In this document: positions 48,149 to 59,894 of the stretch, piece after piece
How the letters are laid out: the number at the start of each line of letters is the position of its first letter
Numbering within the stretch: position 1 is the first letter of the stretch
Assembly: GCA_029448655.1 (NCBI GenBank)
Contig: JACCLO010000010.1
Location: forward strand, 2,418,001-2,482,000
Source: Wolfiporia cocos
Taxonomy: Eukaryota; Basidiomycota; Agaricomycetes; Polyporales; Phaeolaceae
DNA: 64,000 nt
Reading direction: 5' to 3'
The notes under the pieces: generated by a model
Told to the model about the DNA's origin: nothing
What the model saw: only the letters and a program-made list of their open reading frames with translations
Database searches by the model: none
Made by a program: the position numbers and the translations under genes

Positions 48149-50466
48149 ATCGGGAGATCGGATGGGCCAACTGTAGATTATGTATGTGCATCATAGTACT
48201 GGCCCCCATGCTTACATCTGCCTGTGTGCCCAGAGAGGGAAAAACATGGGCATTAGAATGCAGTGTATTCAAACTGAAAACCATGCTCACCTGACTTGAA
48301 GGGGCGCTCCATGGTATGTTGAAGAAAGGATATGCCATTCATTTGAGGACTGGTGCACTGTTAAGCTCAGAGAGAAAGAAAGGCTGATATGATGGATGAG
48401 GTGTGCACAATGCATTTGCAGTGATAGCAATGGAGGTGGTATCTGAGGATACGGATACCTTCCTTTAAAAGCTGATTTGAGCATAATGCTGTGACTTCAG
48501 TGTGATCATGGCTTGACAGAGATGATATACATCATTATCTGTGAGCTTGATAACGTTGATCGGGAGCAACATCAATGAGATCTCATGCTACATTTTGGTT
48601 GGACAAGGTATTCTATACACTAGTGGTATTGCAGCATGCCAGACTTTGTTTAAGATGCCACAACAGATGATTTTGTCAGAGCTTGATCATGAGCTAATTT
48701 TGATCACGGCAGCTTCAGTGCCCTGCAGGGCAGTTTCAATGGCATGCAGTAGGGTCTCCCTGTCTTCCATGCCTACACTGACCCTAATGAGGGTTACCTT
48801 GACATCCCCACCTGCCGCCCATTCTAATTCAGCAGCTAAGATGGTGTATGGCAACATGAGCACGTGGGAGTGTGTCATAGAATGCATGCAATTGGGACCA
48901 TCAACAGAGCACATCCTCGATCGTGGCCAAAGTTTTAAGAGAAACAACAACGTCGCGAAATAGCGCCCTTGAAAATCATATCACGTGACAGGCGTGGATA
49001 GGGAAAAGCTCTCCCACACTTTACTGAGAGATTGAAATGCTCTTGAAACGAAATTTAGGCGTGCGCAAAAAGTGTATGTTTATTTGACAAAAACCAAACC
49101 CACTACTATCGTAGCGGGAATTGGCACGATCGAGAAAAATGTCATGAATTTCCGAGATAGCTGTAATTTCAGGTATCCGGGGAGGATTGCATGATTTTTT
49201 AGTTCTCTCTCGGAGTTCTAACGTTTGCCACACATCGTACGCATCTTCCACGCGGCCAGCTTCAACTCTCTAGGTCTGCCCACTTGCTGTACACTGCCAT
49301 CAAATTACCACTGAACTCCGATTCCTGATTGGACACATTCGAGGTCTGCCGGAGAAGCTGTCTGCATCTGCATCCAACTCGACCGGGATAGACTTGTCTT
49401 CTCTGTAGTATGAGCCCAAAATAATACTGCTGCAATGCAGGCATGCCTCTCATCCACTACTAGTACTAGCTGCTACGACTTCGTACGTCGCGGAATCGAG
49501 ATTTTCACTACTAAGTGCTGCTGGGATGATTGCCGACAATTCGACGCAATTCTCGACTATGCTCTCTCTTTTGTTTGAACGTCTGTGTGCTGCACGCATT
49601 CTACGAGAAGTCATAATGTTGCCTTCGGATCCTAGTGGGAAATTCAGGTACGTGCGGCTTGTCAAATTTGTGCATCAGCTACATGTCTCCTCGCTGGTCC
49701 TTTACTGATCACACACGAAGAGGTTTGTGAACTGGGGTTGTACGCACGCAATCCCTTCCCGTGCCAGCACGTTGAGTCGGGGATGTTGTCTGACTAATCT
49801 TCTTGGCGCTTGACCATGCCGGCCGTTCCTGCAGGCGTGCGCATGTCGCTATGTGAAGGCAAACCTTCTTTTATGAAGTGACTCTGCCTCCTCTGACTTA
49901 GGGCAAGTATAAATCATCTAGCCGACCCGCATCCCTCAGAGACGACGTCAGTGCTGTCATAACACATGCGAATCGCTTGCAGATGTACGTTCGACGTTCG
50001 CTATGTCGCAACTCCAAGTCCGCAGAATGGGAATATTGGGCGATGTGATGTCCGATGAGGGCGAGGGCGAAGTCGTATCACGACCACGACGGACATATGC
50101 AGCTTGCAGGCGGCATGTCTTGCACGCTCCGGAGAGAAATTGCGGACTGCTATTCTGTCATAGACGGGTCTGTTCCGCGGCCCCACCCCACATGACGCAG
50201 GATCACACCGTATGGGTTGACATGCTCGCAGCTAACCCAGTGTCCGTATCTCACCATGTTCCGCGGTCGCTCGTCCCACATGCGGCGTGCGCGAGTCCAA
50301 TTGCTCCCAACCTTGAGGCAATCGCCGAGCTGCCGTACTGTACCGTGTATTGAACGCATGCACAAGCCTCCCCAGCTGCGGCCATTGCAGCTAAACATGC
50401 ATTGCTATATAGCCTGGCGCGTCGCTCCACCAAGAGAAGATCTGAATACGGTACGTCTCGCACATA
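48149..50466. other. Transition from repeat DNA to genic DNA
   Basis: The CpG-poor composition continues to about 48950, then normal composition returns. No gene could be supported. The 49960-50460 part is probably the promoter and leader of the downstream membrane-protein gene. Confidence 0.4.
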
Positions 50467-52183
50467 ATGACTGGACTCCTCCACAGTTCCCACCTCGCTC
50501 GGCGTATGATGTGGTTTGTTGCGCTAGTAATAATTTATTTTACGCTCCCCGTCTTCTCCGCTCCAGTGAGCCTAACATCACTTTCCGACGTCTGTGTCTC
50601 CAGCGGAGAGAAATATTGGAACCTGGCGCTGTTCCTCATGTCCAACTTCATCGCACACGCAGCCACTGTCCCGACCGTCGCCGGGCGTCCATGGTACATC
50701 AACCTGCGTTGGACAGCCATTGTCCTTTTTCTACCATTTGCCGGACTCTGGCAGTCCATGATTCTGCTTTCGCAGCACATCATGTTTAGTCGCGACAACC
50801 TGCATCAAGCTCTGAGTCGCGGAGCGTTGTTAATGGTTTGTAGGGACAATGACTGGGAACCTCCCTCGGATCGTGAAGACCGAGTATTTGTGCAGCTTCC
50901 CAAGGGATTCGACGAAACGAGCGACAAGTGAGTGCACTGGAGTCTGACAGAATCTCAATGGAGACTTATTTGATGATAGGCATGCCGTGCAGTCGTGGGC
51001 GAAGTTCAAAATTATGCATGTTTGTCACGAGAAGATTGACGTCTCGGCATACAACGTCCACGGAGATATGCTTGTCCCTCGCGGATATTCGTTTGCGAAG
51101 GTCCACAAGTTCCCGCTTACCGATATCCTTGTCTCCACGCTTGCAAATACCGGCTCGATGAAGCTCGCCAGGCACCGGAGCTGGGCCAAGATGGCTGTAT
51201 CTGGCGCTCAGTTGATGTTCGCGTTTTACACGCTTTATCGCGCACGCGGAGACCAGATATCTCATTACGGCTACGCCGCATATGGTCTATCCGTGTTCCC
51301 TTATGCCTTCATGACCCTTATCAATTTGATCGCGGTGGGCGTGGTTGGCGACTACCCTTGTCTCTACGTAGTGCGGAGCTCGATCCTCCGCGAAGCCGGA
51401 TTGCGGGTGGGCTCTCGGTTCGACGGGGCTATCGGAGTGCTGAAGGACGAGGACAAGACCAATGCTGGCGAATCCGAGGGAGCATTGGGGGCTCCCGCTT
51501 CGCAGGATTTCGATACGAAGACCATGCTGGATCCCGACCTCGATACGGCATCCGTCGAGTCCAAAACATTCACCGTATCACTCCCAGAGCTGGAATCTGG
51601 ATCCCATGATGAACCGCCTCTGACGGAGGCATGGCTCAGGCTGGAGACTCTCAGTTGTGGTGGCCAGCCCGCCAAAAGACTGCTCGTAGTTCGGGCAGGC
51701 GAGTGGGAGAGACGTTTCCTGTTCGCTTCGCCTGGTCAAGACCTCACAGGAAGGGATGTTTATGAGTTCGGCATAGGCGGGATCACCAACGAGGACGTAC
51801 ACTATAGCCTCGGCCGGTCCGAGGAATCCATCATTCGCAACTACTGCGGCGGAATTTTGTTCTATCTATCCTTCGTAATGGCGTACCTCATGCCATACAT
51901 GGTCATATACGCTCTCACCGGATTTAGGCGTGAGCATAGCACCGTGGCCCAGCGTGCGTGGACGATGGGGTGGCTGTGCTCTAGCCAGTTGGCATTCTAC
52001 CCTTTAAACGCGTCTATCCTGACGCACACCGGTGGCTTGGGGATCACGTTGGGGTCCTTCAGGTCAAATCCTCGCTTCTGGTTCACGATGGCGATTCTCA
52101 TGGTCGCACCCATCGGCGGATATGTCACAGTCTCTCAGATGTATCTCTCCAGCGACTTCACTAGCACTACATTATGTCTGTAA
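50467..52183 (+). CDS. Multi-pass membrane protein of unknown function
   Basis: Two exons (50467-50927, 50980-52183) give 554 aa. The N-terminus has a signal-like hydrophobic segment (MWFVALVIIYFTLPVFSA). Further spans are near WTAIVLFLPFAGLW, YAFMTLINLIAVGVVG, GGILFYLSFVMAYLMPYMVI and FWFTMAILMVAPIGGYVTV. The central loop (about residues 300-400) is acidic and soluble. HVCHEKIDVSAYNVHGDMLV lies in a cytosolic or lumenal loop. I have no named family for it; the layout suggests a fungus-specific membrane protein. Confidence 0.75.
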
Positions 52184-53064
52184 GCTGTATCGTAGTATTG
52201 GTTGTATCTGTTGACTTCTGATACCCAACATATGTACTATCTCTGCATCATCAATTCCTGGCATGGAGCCGTATCCGAAGCATGTTACAGACTACTATGT
52301 CGAATCTCAGACAATGTATAATTTTGTTTTGTCGTAGGCGCAACTCGCTACTGGTGATTGGTGCTTTATGAGTGCGCCCCGCGAGAAGTCGCGTACTTGT
52401 AGGAGTTCGGAACCTATCAGGCCCATCTGGTGCTTGCACACGCGAGCACTATGTGAGGTAGTAACCAGTTTATCTTCCATGCTCGTTCGCTATGTCGAGT
52501 AGGAGATATCAATCCGGCGCAATGCAATCTGTCCTCACGTTCTTTGCTCGCTTCCTCCGAAAAGTCGCTCGTTGGAGGTAGTCAGTGTCAACACCACAGC
52601 ACGAGGGGATGCCGATGCCTTCCCCCGGGAGTGTGGTACCAGTATTTCTGTCTGTTGTTCACCTAACGAGATCACAAACCAGTCATATTTATTATATTGC
52701 AGATTACCCATCCCATGTGCCTCCCTAGAACATACAGCACCCGAATGAGTGTCTTGTGATCACGGTCAGCAAGTTCGGAGAAAAGGGTGTTCTATCAGCG
52801 TAGGTGCCGATAGCTTGTCGGATCTACGCTTCGTTCTTCGTACATGGCAACGTCCAGTAGTGTGTGGCCGGTTTGGAGAGCCAATGATCATCGGACTATT
52901 TAGACTGATTCCGTTACCAATAGGAAGCTCCATATTCTGCACTAGAGAAGCACCACAAGAAAAGGTTGAAGGAGATCCTCTGAGCGGCACAAGCTATAAA
53001 GAGACTCACCCCACTCAGTTCGTCTCCAGTCTTCGACCACTAGTCTAAGCACCCTACAAACAAC
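52184..53064. other. Intergenic region, upstream part of the small Cys-containing gene
   Basis: No gene is recognised. A TATA-like box lies at 52995-53000. Confidence 0.5.
52995..53000 (+). promoter_or_regulatory. TATA box of the small Cys-containing gene
   Basis: TATAAA lies 64 bp upstream of the ATG at 53065, followed by a pyrimidine-rich leader. Strong TATA promoters fit small, highly expressed or stress-induced genes. Assigned from position and sequence only. Confidence 0.45.
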
Positions 53065-53227
53065 ATGTCTGTGAGTCGCATTTTCGCTAAGCCGGCGAAG
53101 TATGGAATATCTGACTGTAGGCCGCGCCTAATAACAGGACACTGCTCAGTGCGCTAACACCCAGGCTAACGGCGGCACCTGTTCGTGGCCCACATGTGGC
53201 TGTGCCGAGCCACCGAAGGGCAAGTAA
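53065..53227 (+). CDS. Tiny Cys-containing peptide, possibly metallothionein-like
   Basis: Exon 1 is only the six bases ATGTCT (53065-53070). After a 94-bp intron, exon 2 (53165-53227) encodes ANGGTCSWPTCGCAEPPKGK and a stop, for 22 aa in total. The TC..TCGC spacing recalls fungal metallothioneins, but only three cysteines are present. GTAAG at the stop codon is also a donor site; splicing to 53312 would extend the protein with a TCYNVC segment. Evidence is gene structure, the TATA box and Cys spacing. The function is a guess. Confidence 0.4.
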
Positions 53228-53812
53228 GCTCTGAATCGATTCGGGGTGAAGGTACGCGGACATCGTAGATATCAACTTGTACGCACTGACAGCTCAAATC
53301 GCAGCACATGCTACAATGTATGTCGTGGGATGCAGGCTCGCCCGGTCCTGGCAGAAGCGTTGGGAGCTGTGAGCTCGTCTTGTATCTCCCAATACAATGA
53401 GATGGTTCCGATTCTGCGTATTTGCGTGTGTAAGCAAGCTTAGATCGACGCCGACAGCAACGATCGTTGTCCAATTAAAGAGATAAACAATCCGGATGTA
53501 TTGCTGGGGATACAGCTGTACAGAGCTGCAAATGTCAGGCTTCTAGGGCTCCGCACACTCGACTATAGCTGGCTGCCCCGCAGCTGCAATAGTTCAATAG
53601 CGTTCGCATAGTTCAAGGCAACCAGATCGCAGGACAACACCATTAGTGCTGCTTCGTGCATATCACCATCATGAGCCATTCAACGTATATACTTTACCTA
53701 CAGCTACAGAATGCGACGCTACATGTTAAGAACTGCGGGACACGACTTCGATACCTCTCGGGATCTGTACGTTTACCTTTCTGATATCACCAGCTGACAA
53801 AGACCGCATCAT
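53228..53812. other. Intergenic region, possible last exon of the small gene
   Basis: An acceptor AATCGCAG ends at 53304-53311 and could start an alternative final exon running to about 53442. Otherwise nothing is recognised. Confidence 0.4.
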
Positions 53813-56092
53813 TCACAGCTCAGACTTTTTCAGTTTCTCTCCCGTTCGCTCAAGCTTCTCTCCACCTTCTTGCATAGTTACACCAGTCTTCTCCTTCGCG
53901 CTCTCCGCGCCACCAGTGAGGATATCCAGGACCTGCAGCAGTATCGTCGATGACTGGTCTCCATTGTGCCAGAATACGAGAACGCACCTTGCCGAGCTTG
54001 TCCTCGGCGGCCTCAACTCCACTGTTGATCACCTCGCGTACTTTGCCAAAAAGCGCCTCAGCGCGCGTCGTCGTCTGCACGTACCGGATGCGCGTCTCCT
54101 CTGCGCACAACAATATTATCAAATGTCATGTAGAAAAGGGAGTCCTTGAAGACTCACGGAGAAGGCCAAGACGGCTTGTCGGCAGTGCATCCTCATTCAC
54201 ACCGTGCTCGCGAAGATATGCGCGCAGGCGAGCATCGGGCCACACGAGATAGGGCGCAGTGCGTGCGTTGTACTCAGAGTACCTGTGAGTATCGATATTG
54301 TCAGCACGAAGTGGAATGGCAGGCCACAAGCAACAAAGAAGCGGTATGAACACTCACTTGGCGTGCATTAGCTTAACGAGCTCATCGCGAGTCTTCTGCG
54401 CGTCGCTGCGAATGTAGCCGTGCTCTACCAGCCATGCCTTCATGTCAGAGTCGCTCCACGCAGACCATACTGTGTCTTGTGCGTGTGCATAGTTGTCCCT
54501 GCCGGATGAAGAGTGAAGTGTCAGCACCTATTCCCGCGCCCTAAGACCCCATGGATACGATGAAGGATGGCTGCTCATCTGGTGCAACACTCAAGACGAC
54601 TATATGCACTTATGCACTTTGCCCACGCATATAGTGTAGTGAAAGATGGAGGATATGAATATTCATACTCACGCGAGCAGCTTCTCGAGTTTCTCTCGCT
54701 TCACCTGAGCTTCGGTTTTGAGTACGCCATGCTCTACAAGCCACGCCTTCAATGAAGACTCGTCCCAGGTTGAGTAGACCTTTTCCTGTCGATGCAAGAA
54801 TGTCAGAATATAACATGCAGCCGGGAGGTTCAGGAAAGAGTGAGGGGTTGACTGATAAATTAGGGAGTGGCGAGAATTTCGGAAGAATGCGTACCTGTGG
54901 CCCATAGTAGTACTTCCTCATCAATGAAAGGTATTCGTCGCGTTTCTTCTGCGCGTCGCTCCTCAGAATGCCATGCGCAACAAGCCACTCATGCTGTAAA
55001 ATGAAGGTGGATCAGCACGTGCTAAGCAACGGAGAGGATGCGCACTAAAGATCGACAAGCATGGGCAGGAATGCGGTATGCATTGCCGCGCATATACCCA
55101 ACCGGGTGTTCGGTATGGAGTACATATATGCCTGCACTCCGCCATCTTTTCTACAGCGCGAGGAAAGACGACGTACCAAGTAGGAATCACTCCATGCTTC
55201 CCAAACGGGGTCGGCAACGCTCACATATGCTTCGCGCATCCACTCCAAGAGTTGGCTGCGTGCGGCATGATGTTGCGGCTCGATAACGCCCTTGCTTTCG
55301 AGATATGCGCGGAGTTTCGCATCGTCCCACCTGTTATCACACACGGGATCAGCACCTGCCCAGAGTTTTGCGGCGAGACAGTATGGCAAGAAGCCAAATT
55401 TTGAAAGAAACTCACGTAGAGTAGACGTAATCCTTCGTGTCATCCATCGCTCTCACAGCCGTGTCAGTCGCCTCGCTCCACGCACTGCTCACGCTCTTGC
55501 TCGCCTGGTACTTAGTGTTGCCATAGATGCCCGAGCTCGCGCTTTTGCTGAGGCTGCTGGCACTCTGGCTGCCCTGGCTCGCGAGACTGTTCGCGGACTT
55601 GGAGTACGCGGACGCGCTTGACGACGCCTGCGCCCACTTCTGTTTCGCGAGAAGCGCGAGCTGCTCGCGCGTCCCTGTGGGGTTGACTACTCCTTGCTCA
55701 AGCAGGAACTCACGAAGACGCGACTCGTCCCACTTATCAAATGCGTCTGCCTTGAGGTTGGCCCATTTCCCCAGGAATGATTGCTGCGCAGAGTTCGCGT
55801 AGTCCGCTGCGTAGCCTGCCTGTGCTGCAACGTAATCGGTCGCGGAAGATGCTGAGGCTGCCGCACTCGAGGTAGCCGAGTCCCAGTGAACGGAGACAAG
55901 AGAGTGGAGTTCTGCGAGGGACGGGCCAGGGGTTGTAGTAGGAATGGGGATGTTGCGCGACGCAAGCCAGGACGTCAGTTCAGACGTTGACCACGACTTG
56001 TATTCAGGCTGGTTATCTTTCGAGAACCCAAACCAGGATCCCTGAACGCTCAGGGCGAGGGCGAGGAGGACCAACTGCGTGTTCGGTTTCAT
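53813..56092 (-). CDS. Ish1-repeat stress-response nuclear envelope/ER protein
   Basis: Eight exons on the minus strand: 56092-55416, 55330-55177, 54993-54895, 54785-54673, 54498-54358, 54282-54158, 54100-53988 and 53932-53813 (513 aa, phases consistent). A signal peptide (LVLLALALSVQGSWFGF) is followed by about seven Ish1 repeats of the form W(S/D)(E/D)S.L..WL..(H/N)G, for example WDESRLREFLLEQGV, WDDAKLRAYLESKGV, WSDSYLHEWLVAHGI, WDESSLKAWLVEHGV and WSDSDMKAWLVEHGY. Repeats 1 and 2 are separated by an Ala/Ser-rich stretch. The C-terminus is Lys/Glu-rich and amphipathic. In fission yeast Ish1 is a stress-induced nuclear-envelope protein and Msc1 homologues sit in the ER/nuclear envelope; the role here is inferred. 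Confidence 0.9.
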
Positions 56093-56937
56093 TTTTCAGT
56101 CCTTTTTTCTTGTGTGAACTCGAGTCGTCAGAAAAATGCAGGGCCGTGAAGGTGGAGAGTTGAGATGTACGTCGTCGTCGTCGAAGTTGAAGAGAGAAGC
56201 AGCGGAGTTGAGGTATATAAGCGGAGAATGGAGCCCGCCTTCGTGGTCGGGTGGCGTTGTCTGTGGCCTCTCAATGACGGATGACGTCGGTGGCCGAGCA
56301 CCGCGTTTGCATAAATGACCATCGGGTTAGGGTCAAGCAGGTGTGGCATGCCACAACTCAGTTCATTTTAATCCATGCACAGGGCTTTAAATTGAGTGAC
56401 ACCCCATTGTTTTGGCATGAGAGATAATATCTTTTTAATAGTCAGAGCTGACACCAACGGATTTAGTACCTTCGATGGCGCGAAGCATATCGGCTTCGAT
56501 TGTGCACCGTCATGCTCGTAAGTGCAGAGATGTTATGCACAAAATGACTTAGAGCTTTCTAACACACTGAATTGAACAAAGCTTGACTTCTCAGGTCGGC
56601 TGAAGGAGTCCTCGTATCATGATTGGCCTTCACTGCATTTGGATAATCAGCGCTCAGAAGAGCTCGAGTGGCACGTCTTCTCGGCATCTCTCATCATTCA
56701 TAATACTAGGATCTGAACCACACATTCAACTAGTACTAGTGGTGTGTGGTTTGATTAGAACATGTGCCGCAAGGTTCGAACCTAATCACATCATGGAATA
56801 GAAGACATCCGGCCCTGAACGGGCGAAAGGGTTTAGTTCATGGCCTCCCACTGTTACTACTCACCCTGTGTACCCCACCGCTCCGACAGGCATTGATCAT
56901 CGACTGCACGTTCCTGTATTGCAGGAATACTTGCGCC
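56093..56937. promoter_or_regulatory. Shared upstream region between the Ish1-type and tricalbin genes
   Basis: The two genes diverge across this 845-bp gap. A TATATAA at 56214-56220, read as TTATATA on the minus strand, lies about 120 bp upstream of the Ish1-type start. No other site is assigned. Confidence 0.4.
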
Positions 56938-59058
56938 ATGATAGACAATATGTCTAACAGATCTGTCGATTCCGTCGATTTAAAGCCATCAGTGAATGCA
57001 AATTCGCCGCCACAATCTCTGCACGTTCCAGGCGCACTGCCTTCTGGACGCGCTGCCAACATTCCTGACTGGTTCAAAGTAGGATCGAATGCCTTCGAGC
57101 ACCAAACATATAAATCGGACAATGGTCGACACAAGGCTGCTCTTACAGCATTCATCAAAAAGCAGTATTATGGCGAGTGGTATCATGATGCAGCTGTTAT
57201 TACTGTGGTGAGTGATAGCTCAAAGTTCAGCGAATACGGACGTAATAACTAGTGTCTGATAAATAGGCTGTGGTGGCATCCCACTTTATAACACGTTTCG
57301 GTCTTGGCTGGGGCTGGCTTCTCATCCTGCTCGCTTTGTGCCGCAGCTATTATACGATATCAATGTCACGTATCCTGCAGCGCATGCGTGACGACATTCT
57401 ACGCGAACTGGTCAAAACGCGTCTTGAAACCGAATATGAAAGCGCAGACTGGCTCAATAGCCTCCTCGAGCGGCTATGGCTCGTGTACGAGCCAGTCTTC
57501 TCGCGCATGATCATGTTTTCTGCGAACCAGATACTCAGCATAAATCACTCGGCGTTCCTTCGGTCATTTCGTCTCACTGCACTCACGCTCGGAACGAAGG
57601 CTCCGCGCATAGAGAAGGTGAAGACCGTAAGTCCCCGCACCGGGAACGACGTGGTGATGGACTGGGAAATCTCGTTCACGCCTAACGACATTTCCGGGCT
57701 CAAGGAGAAGGAGTTCAGGCACAAAGTGAACCCGAAATTTAAAATTTCCAAACGTGTTGGCATGGGCCCTGCCAGTGTATCATTACCAATCATCTTGGAA
57801 AACGTCTCTTTCAGAGGCGTGTTGAAGGCGCGGCTGAAGCTCAAGCCCACGTTTCCCAATGTCGGGGATATGGACTTGTCCTTTGCTCAAAAGCCTTTGT
57901 TTGACTGGGAGCTGAAAGCAGCAGGCGGCGAGACATTCGGGTTTGACATAAGCTTAGTGAGTGACTGTCAAGAATTAGTGATCCAACATGTTGACATATG
58001 ACCAGATACCTGGTCTGGCTGCTTTTGTACGCGACATGGTCCACAGCATGCTCGGCCCAATCATGTATGAGCCCAGCATATTGTCGCTGGATCTCGGAAG
58101 GATATTCACCGGCCAGCCATTCGATTCTTCCATTGGGGTCGTGCAGGTGACCATACACTCCGCACACGATTTGAAGAGTACTAGGATCGGAGGTAGACCG
58201 CCTGACCCATATGTCAGTCTTAGCATCAACCAGAGAAGCGAGGTTGCGAGAACCAGCCGCAAGCATAGTACGTGAGTAGTGCTCCTAGCTGCTGACTCTC
58301 CCGGAAAACCTGACATGATCTCCACAGGGCGAACCCGTCCTGGGGCGAGACAAGGTTTCTCCTCGTCAAGTCATTTTCGGGGTCTCTTGTGCTGTCTATG
58401 CTAGACTACAATGGCGACTATAGGGACAGCGAAATAGGAGCCGCGGAATTTGCTCTGTACACACTTCGTGAAGTTGATAAGCATCAAGGTGTAGAGCTTC
58501 CCGTCTTGAAGGATAGCGAGCAACGCGGCACGGTTCGGTTGAATATATCCTTTTATCCCGTGCTGAAGCCTGAACTATACAGTCGGGAACTGAGCGATAC
58601 AAGTGAGTGCCTACAGCTTGGTGCCCGCTGCGTTATCTAACTTTTCTCGCTTAGACATGGGTATAGTCCGACTCACCCTGCATGAGGCAAAAGACCTGGA
58701 TCATGAGAAGACCATTACGGGCATTCTCAGCCCTTTTGTACGAGTGCACTTCGGTCTAAGAGAGAAGTTTACACACACAACCGACAAGGCCAAGCATACC
58801 AGAAATCCAGTATGGGAGTCAAGTACCGAGTTCTGGTGTGAAGACCGAACAGCGACTCTGACGGTGGAAGTCCTCGATGAGCGCGAGTTTCTTAACGACA
58901 TTGTGATCGGAAATCTAAACGTACGCCTGGAAGATATTCTCAATGCGGAGGCTGGAGGGGACAGCTGGTGGCCTCTAAGCCAGTGCAAGAGCGGCAAAGT
59001 GAGACTGAGTGCGGAATGGAGGTCATGCCCAGAAGTCGCCAACAGCGATGGTATATAG
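56938..59058 (+). CDS. Tricalbin-type protein with SMP and C2 domains
   Basis: Five exons (56938-57207, 57267-57956, 58006-58271, 58328-58602, 58655-59058) give 634 aa. A membrane hairpin (LGWGWLLILLALC) follows a soluble N-terminus. The SMP lipid-transfer domain spans WLNSLLERLWLVYEPVFS to about IFTGQPFD. The first C2 domain has GVVQVTIHSAHDLKS and DPYVSLSI; the second has GIVRLTLHEAKDLDHEKT and NPVWESSTEFW. Tricalbins tether the ER to the plasma membrane and move lipids there. Yeast tricalbins are about twice as long with more C2 domains, so this is a short form. An upstream ATG-less open stretch and an AG at 56923 could mean an additional 5' exon. Confidence 0.88.
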
Positions 59059-59894
59059 TATATGTACGAGAGTTTAGAGTCGCAGAGAAGTACTCTGCCA
59101 TGTACTGATCATAGCGTCAAGTCCAAATCATATTCACGATCACCTCGAGAAGCTAAACATTTCCTTTCGCGCGTTGTCTTATAGTAGAGATGAGTGTGCA
59201 GACCAGTTTCACGTAGCCTCATAGCTATACACCTATGGAACTTGTCAAGCATCGATTCATGATACAACTGTCAGTAAGTCATACATGTGATCAAGTTCAT
59301 GCTGTGTATTTTTCACATGTCATTTGTGAAACAATCGATAATCGCGAGTGGCAGCGTCTGGAAAGAATTCACCATCACGAGTTGATGTATGCGCAAATTC
59401 ACGAACAATCACGACGTACATCACTACCCGCTGACTACGATACCTTCCCTACTTTGGCTATAGCCCGCGCGTATGTACCTAACGCTACTGCTCGCGCGTA
59501 ATAAATGTCTCTCTCACTCCCTCACTCTCACGAACCATCACGATCATATAGCCTTCTCCTCGTGTGTTGTGCTGTATCAGATAACAGGAACGCATCTATC
59601 ACATTGACATCTGCACATCAGTGCTCACTTGCGCATCGTATCTTGCAATGAGCATCTTACCACAAGATGAGTGAGCATATTTGATGCGTCAGGCTATGCA
59701 AGCCTAGGTGATGGGATATGGATTGATGTGATGTAAGATCACAGCCACATTATAGGACAGGGAATTCAGCTCGAGTACAGCCCTATATAAATAAGATCTT
59801 GTACATCATCAGACTATCAGCCTTAAAGTCGCAGGATATTGCTGGAATTCTGAAGCTACCTCAATCCACGCATTAAACTCGCAGACATTTCACC
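59059..59894. other. Intergenic region
   Basis: An 88-codon open frame at 59235-59501 has no supporting features. TATATAA at 59784-59790 lies 105 bp before the next start codon. Confidence 0.4.
59784..59790 (+). promoter_or_regulatory. TATA box of the DUF6534-type gene
   Basis: TATATAA about 105 bp upstream of the ATG at 59895. Assigned by position and sequence. Confidence 0.4.

Noticed and set aside
59235..59501. 88-codon gene between the tricalbin and DUF6534-type genes
   Set aside because: No homology, no splice or promoter support, and length within chance expectation.
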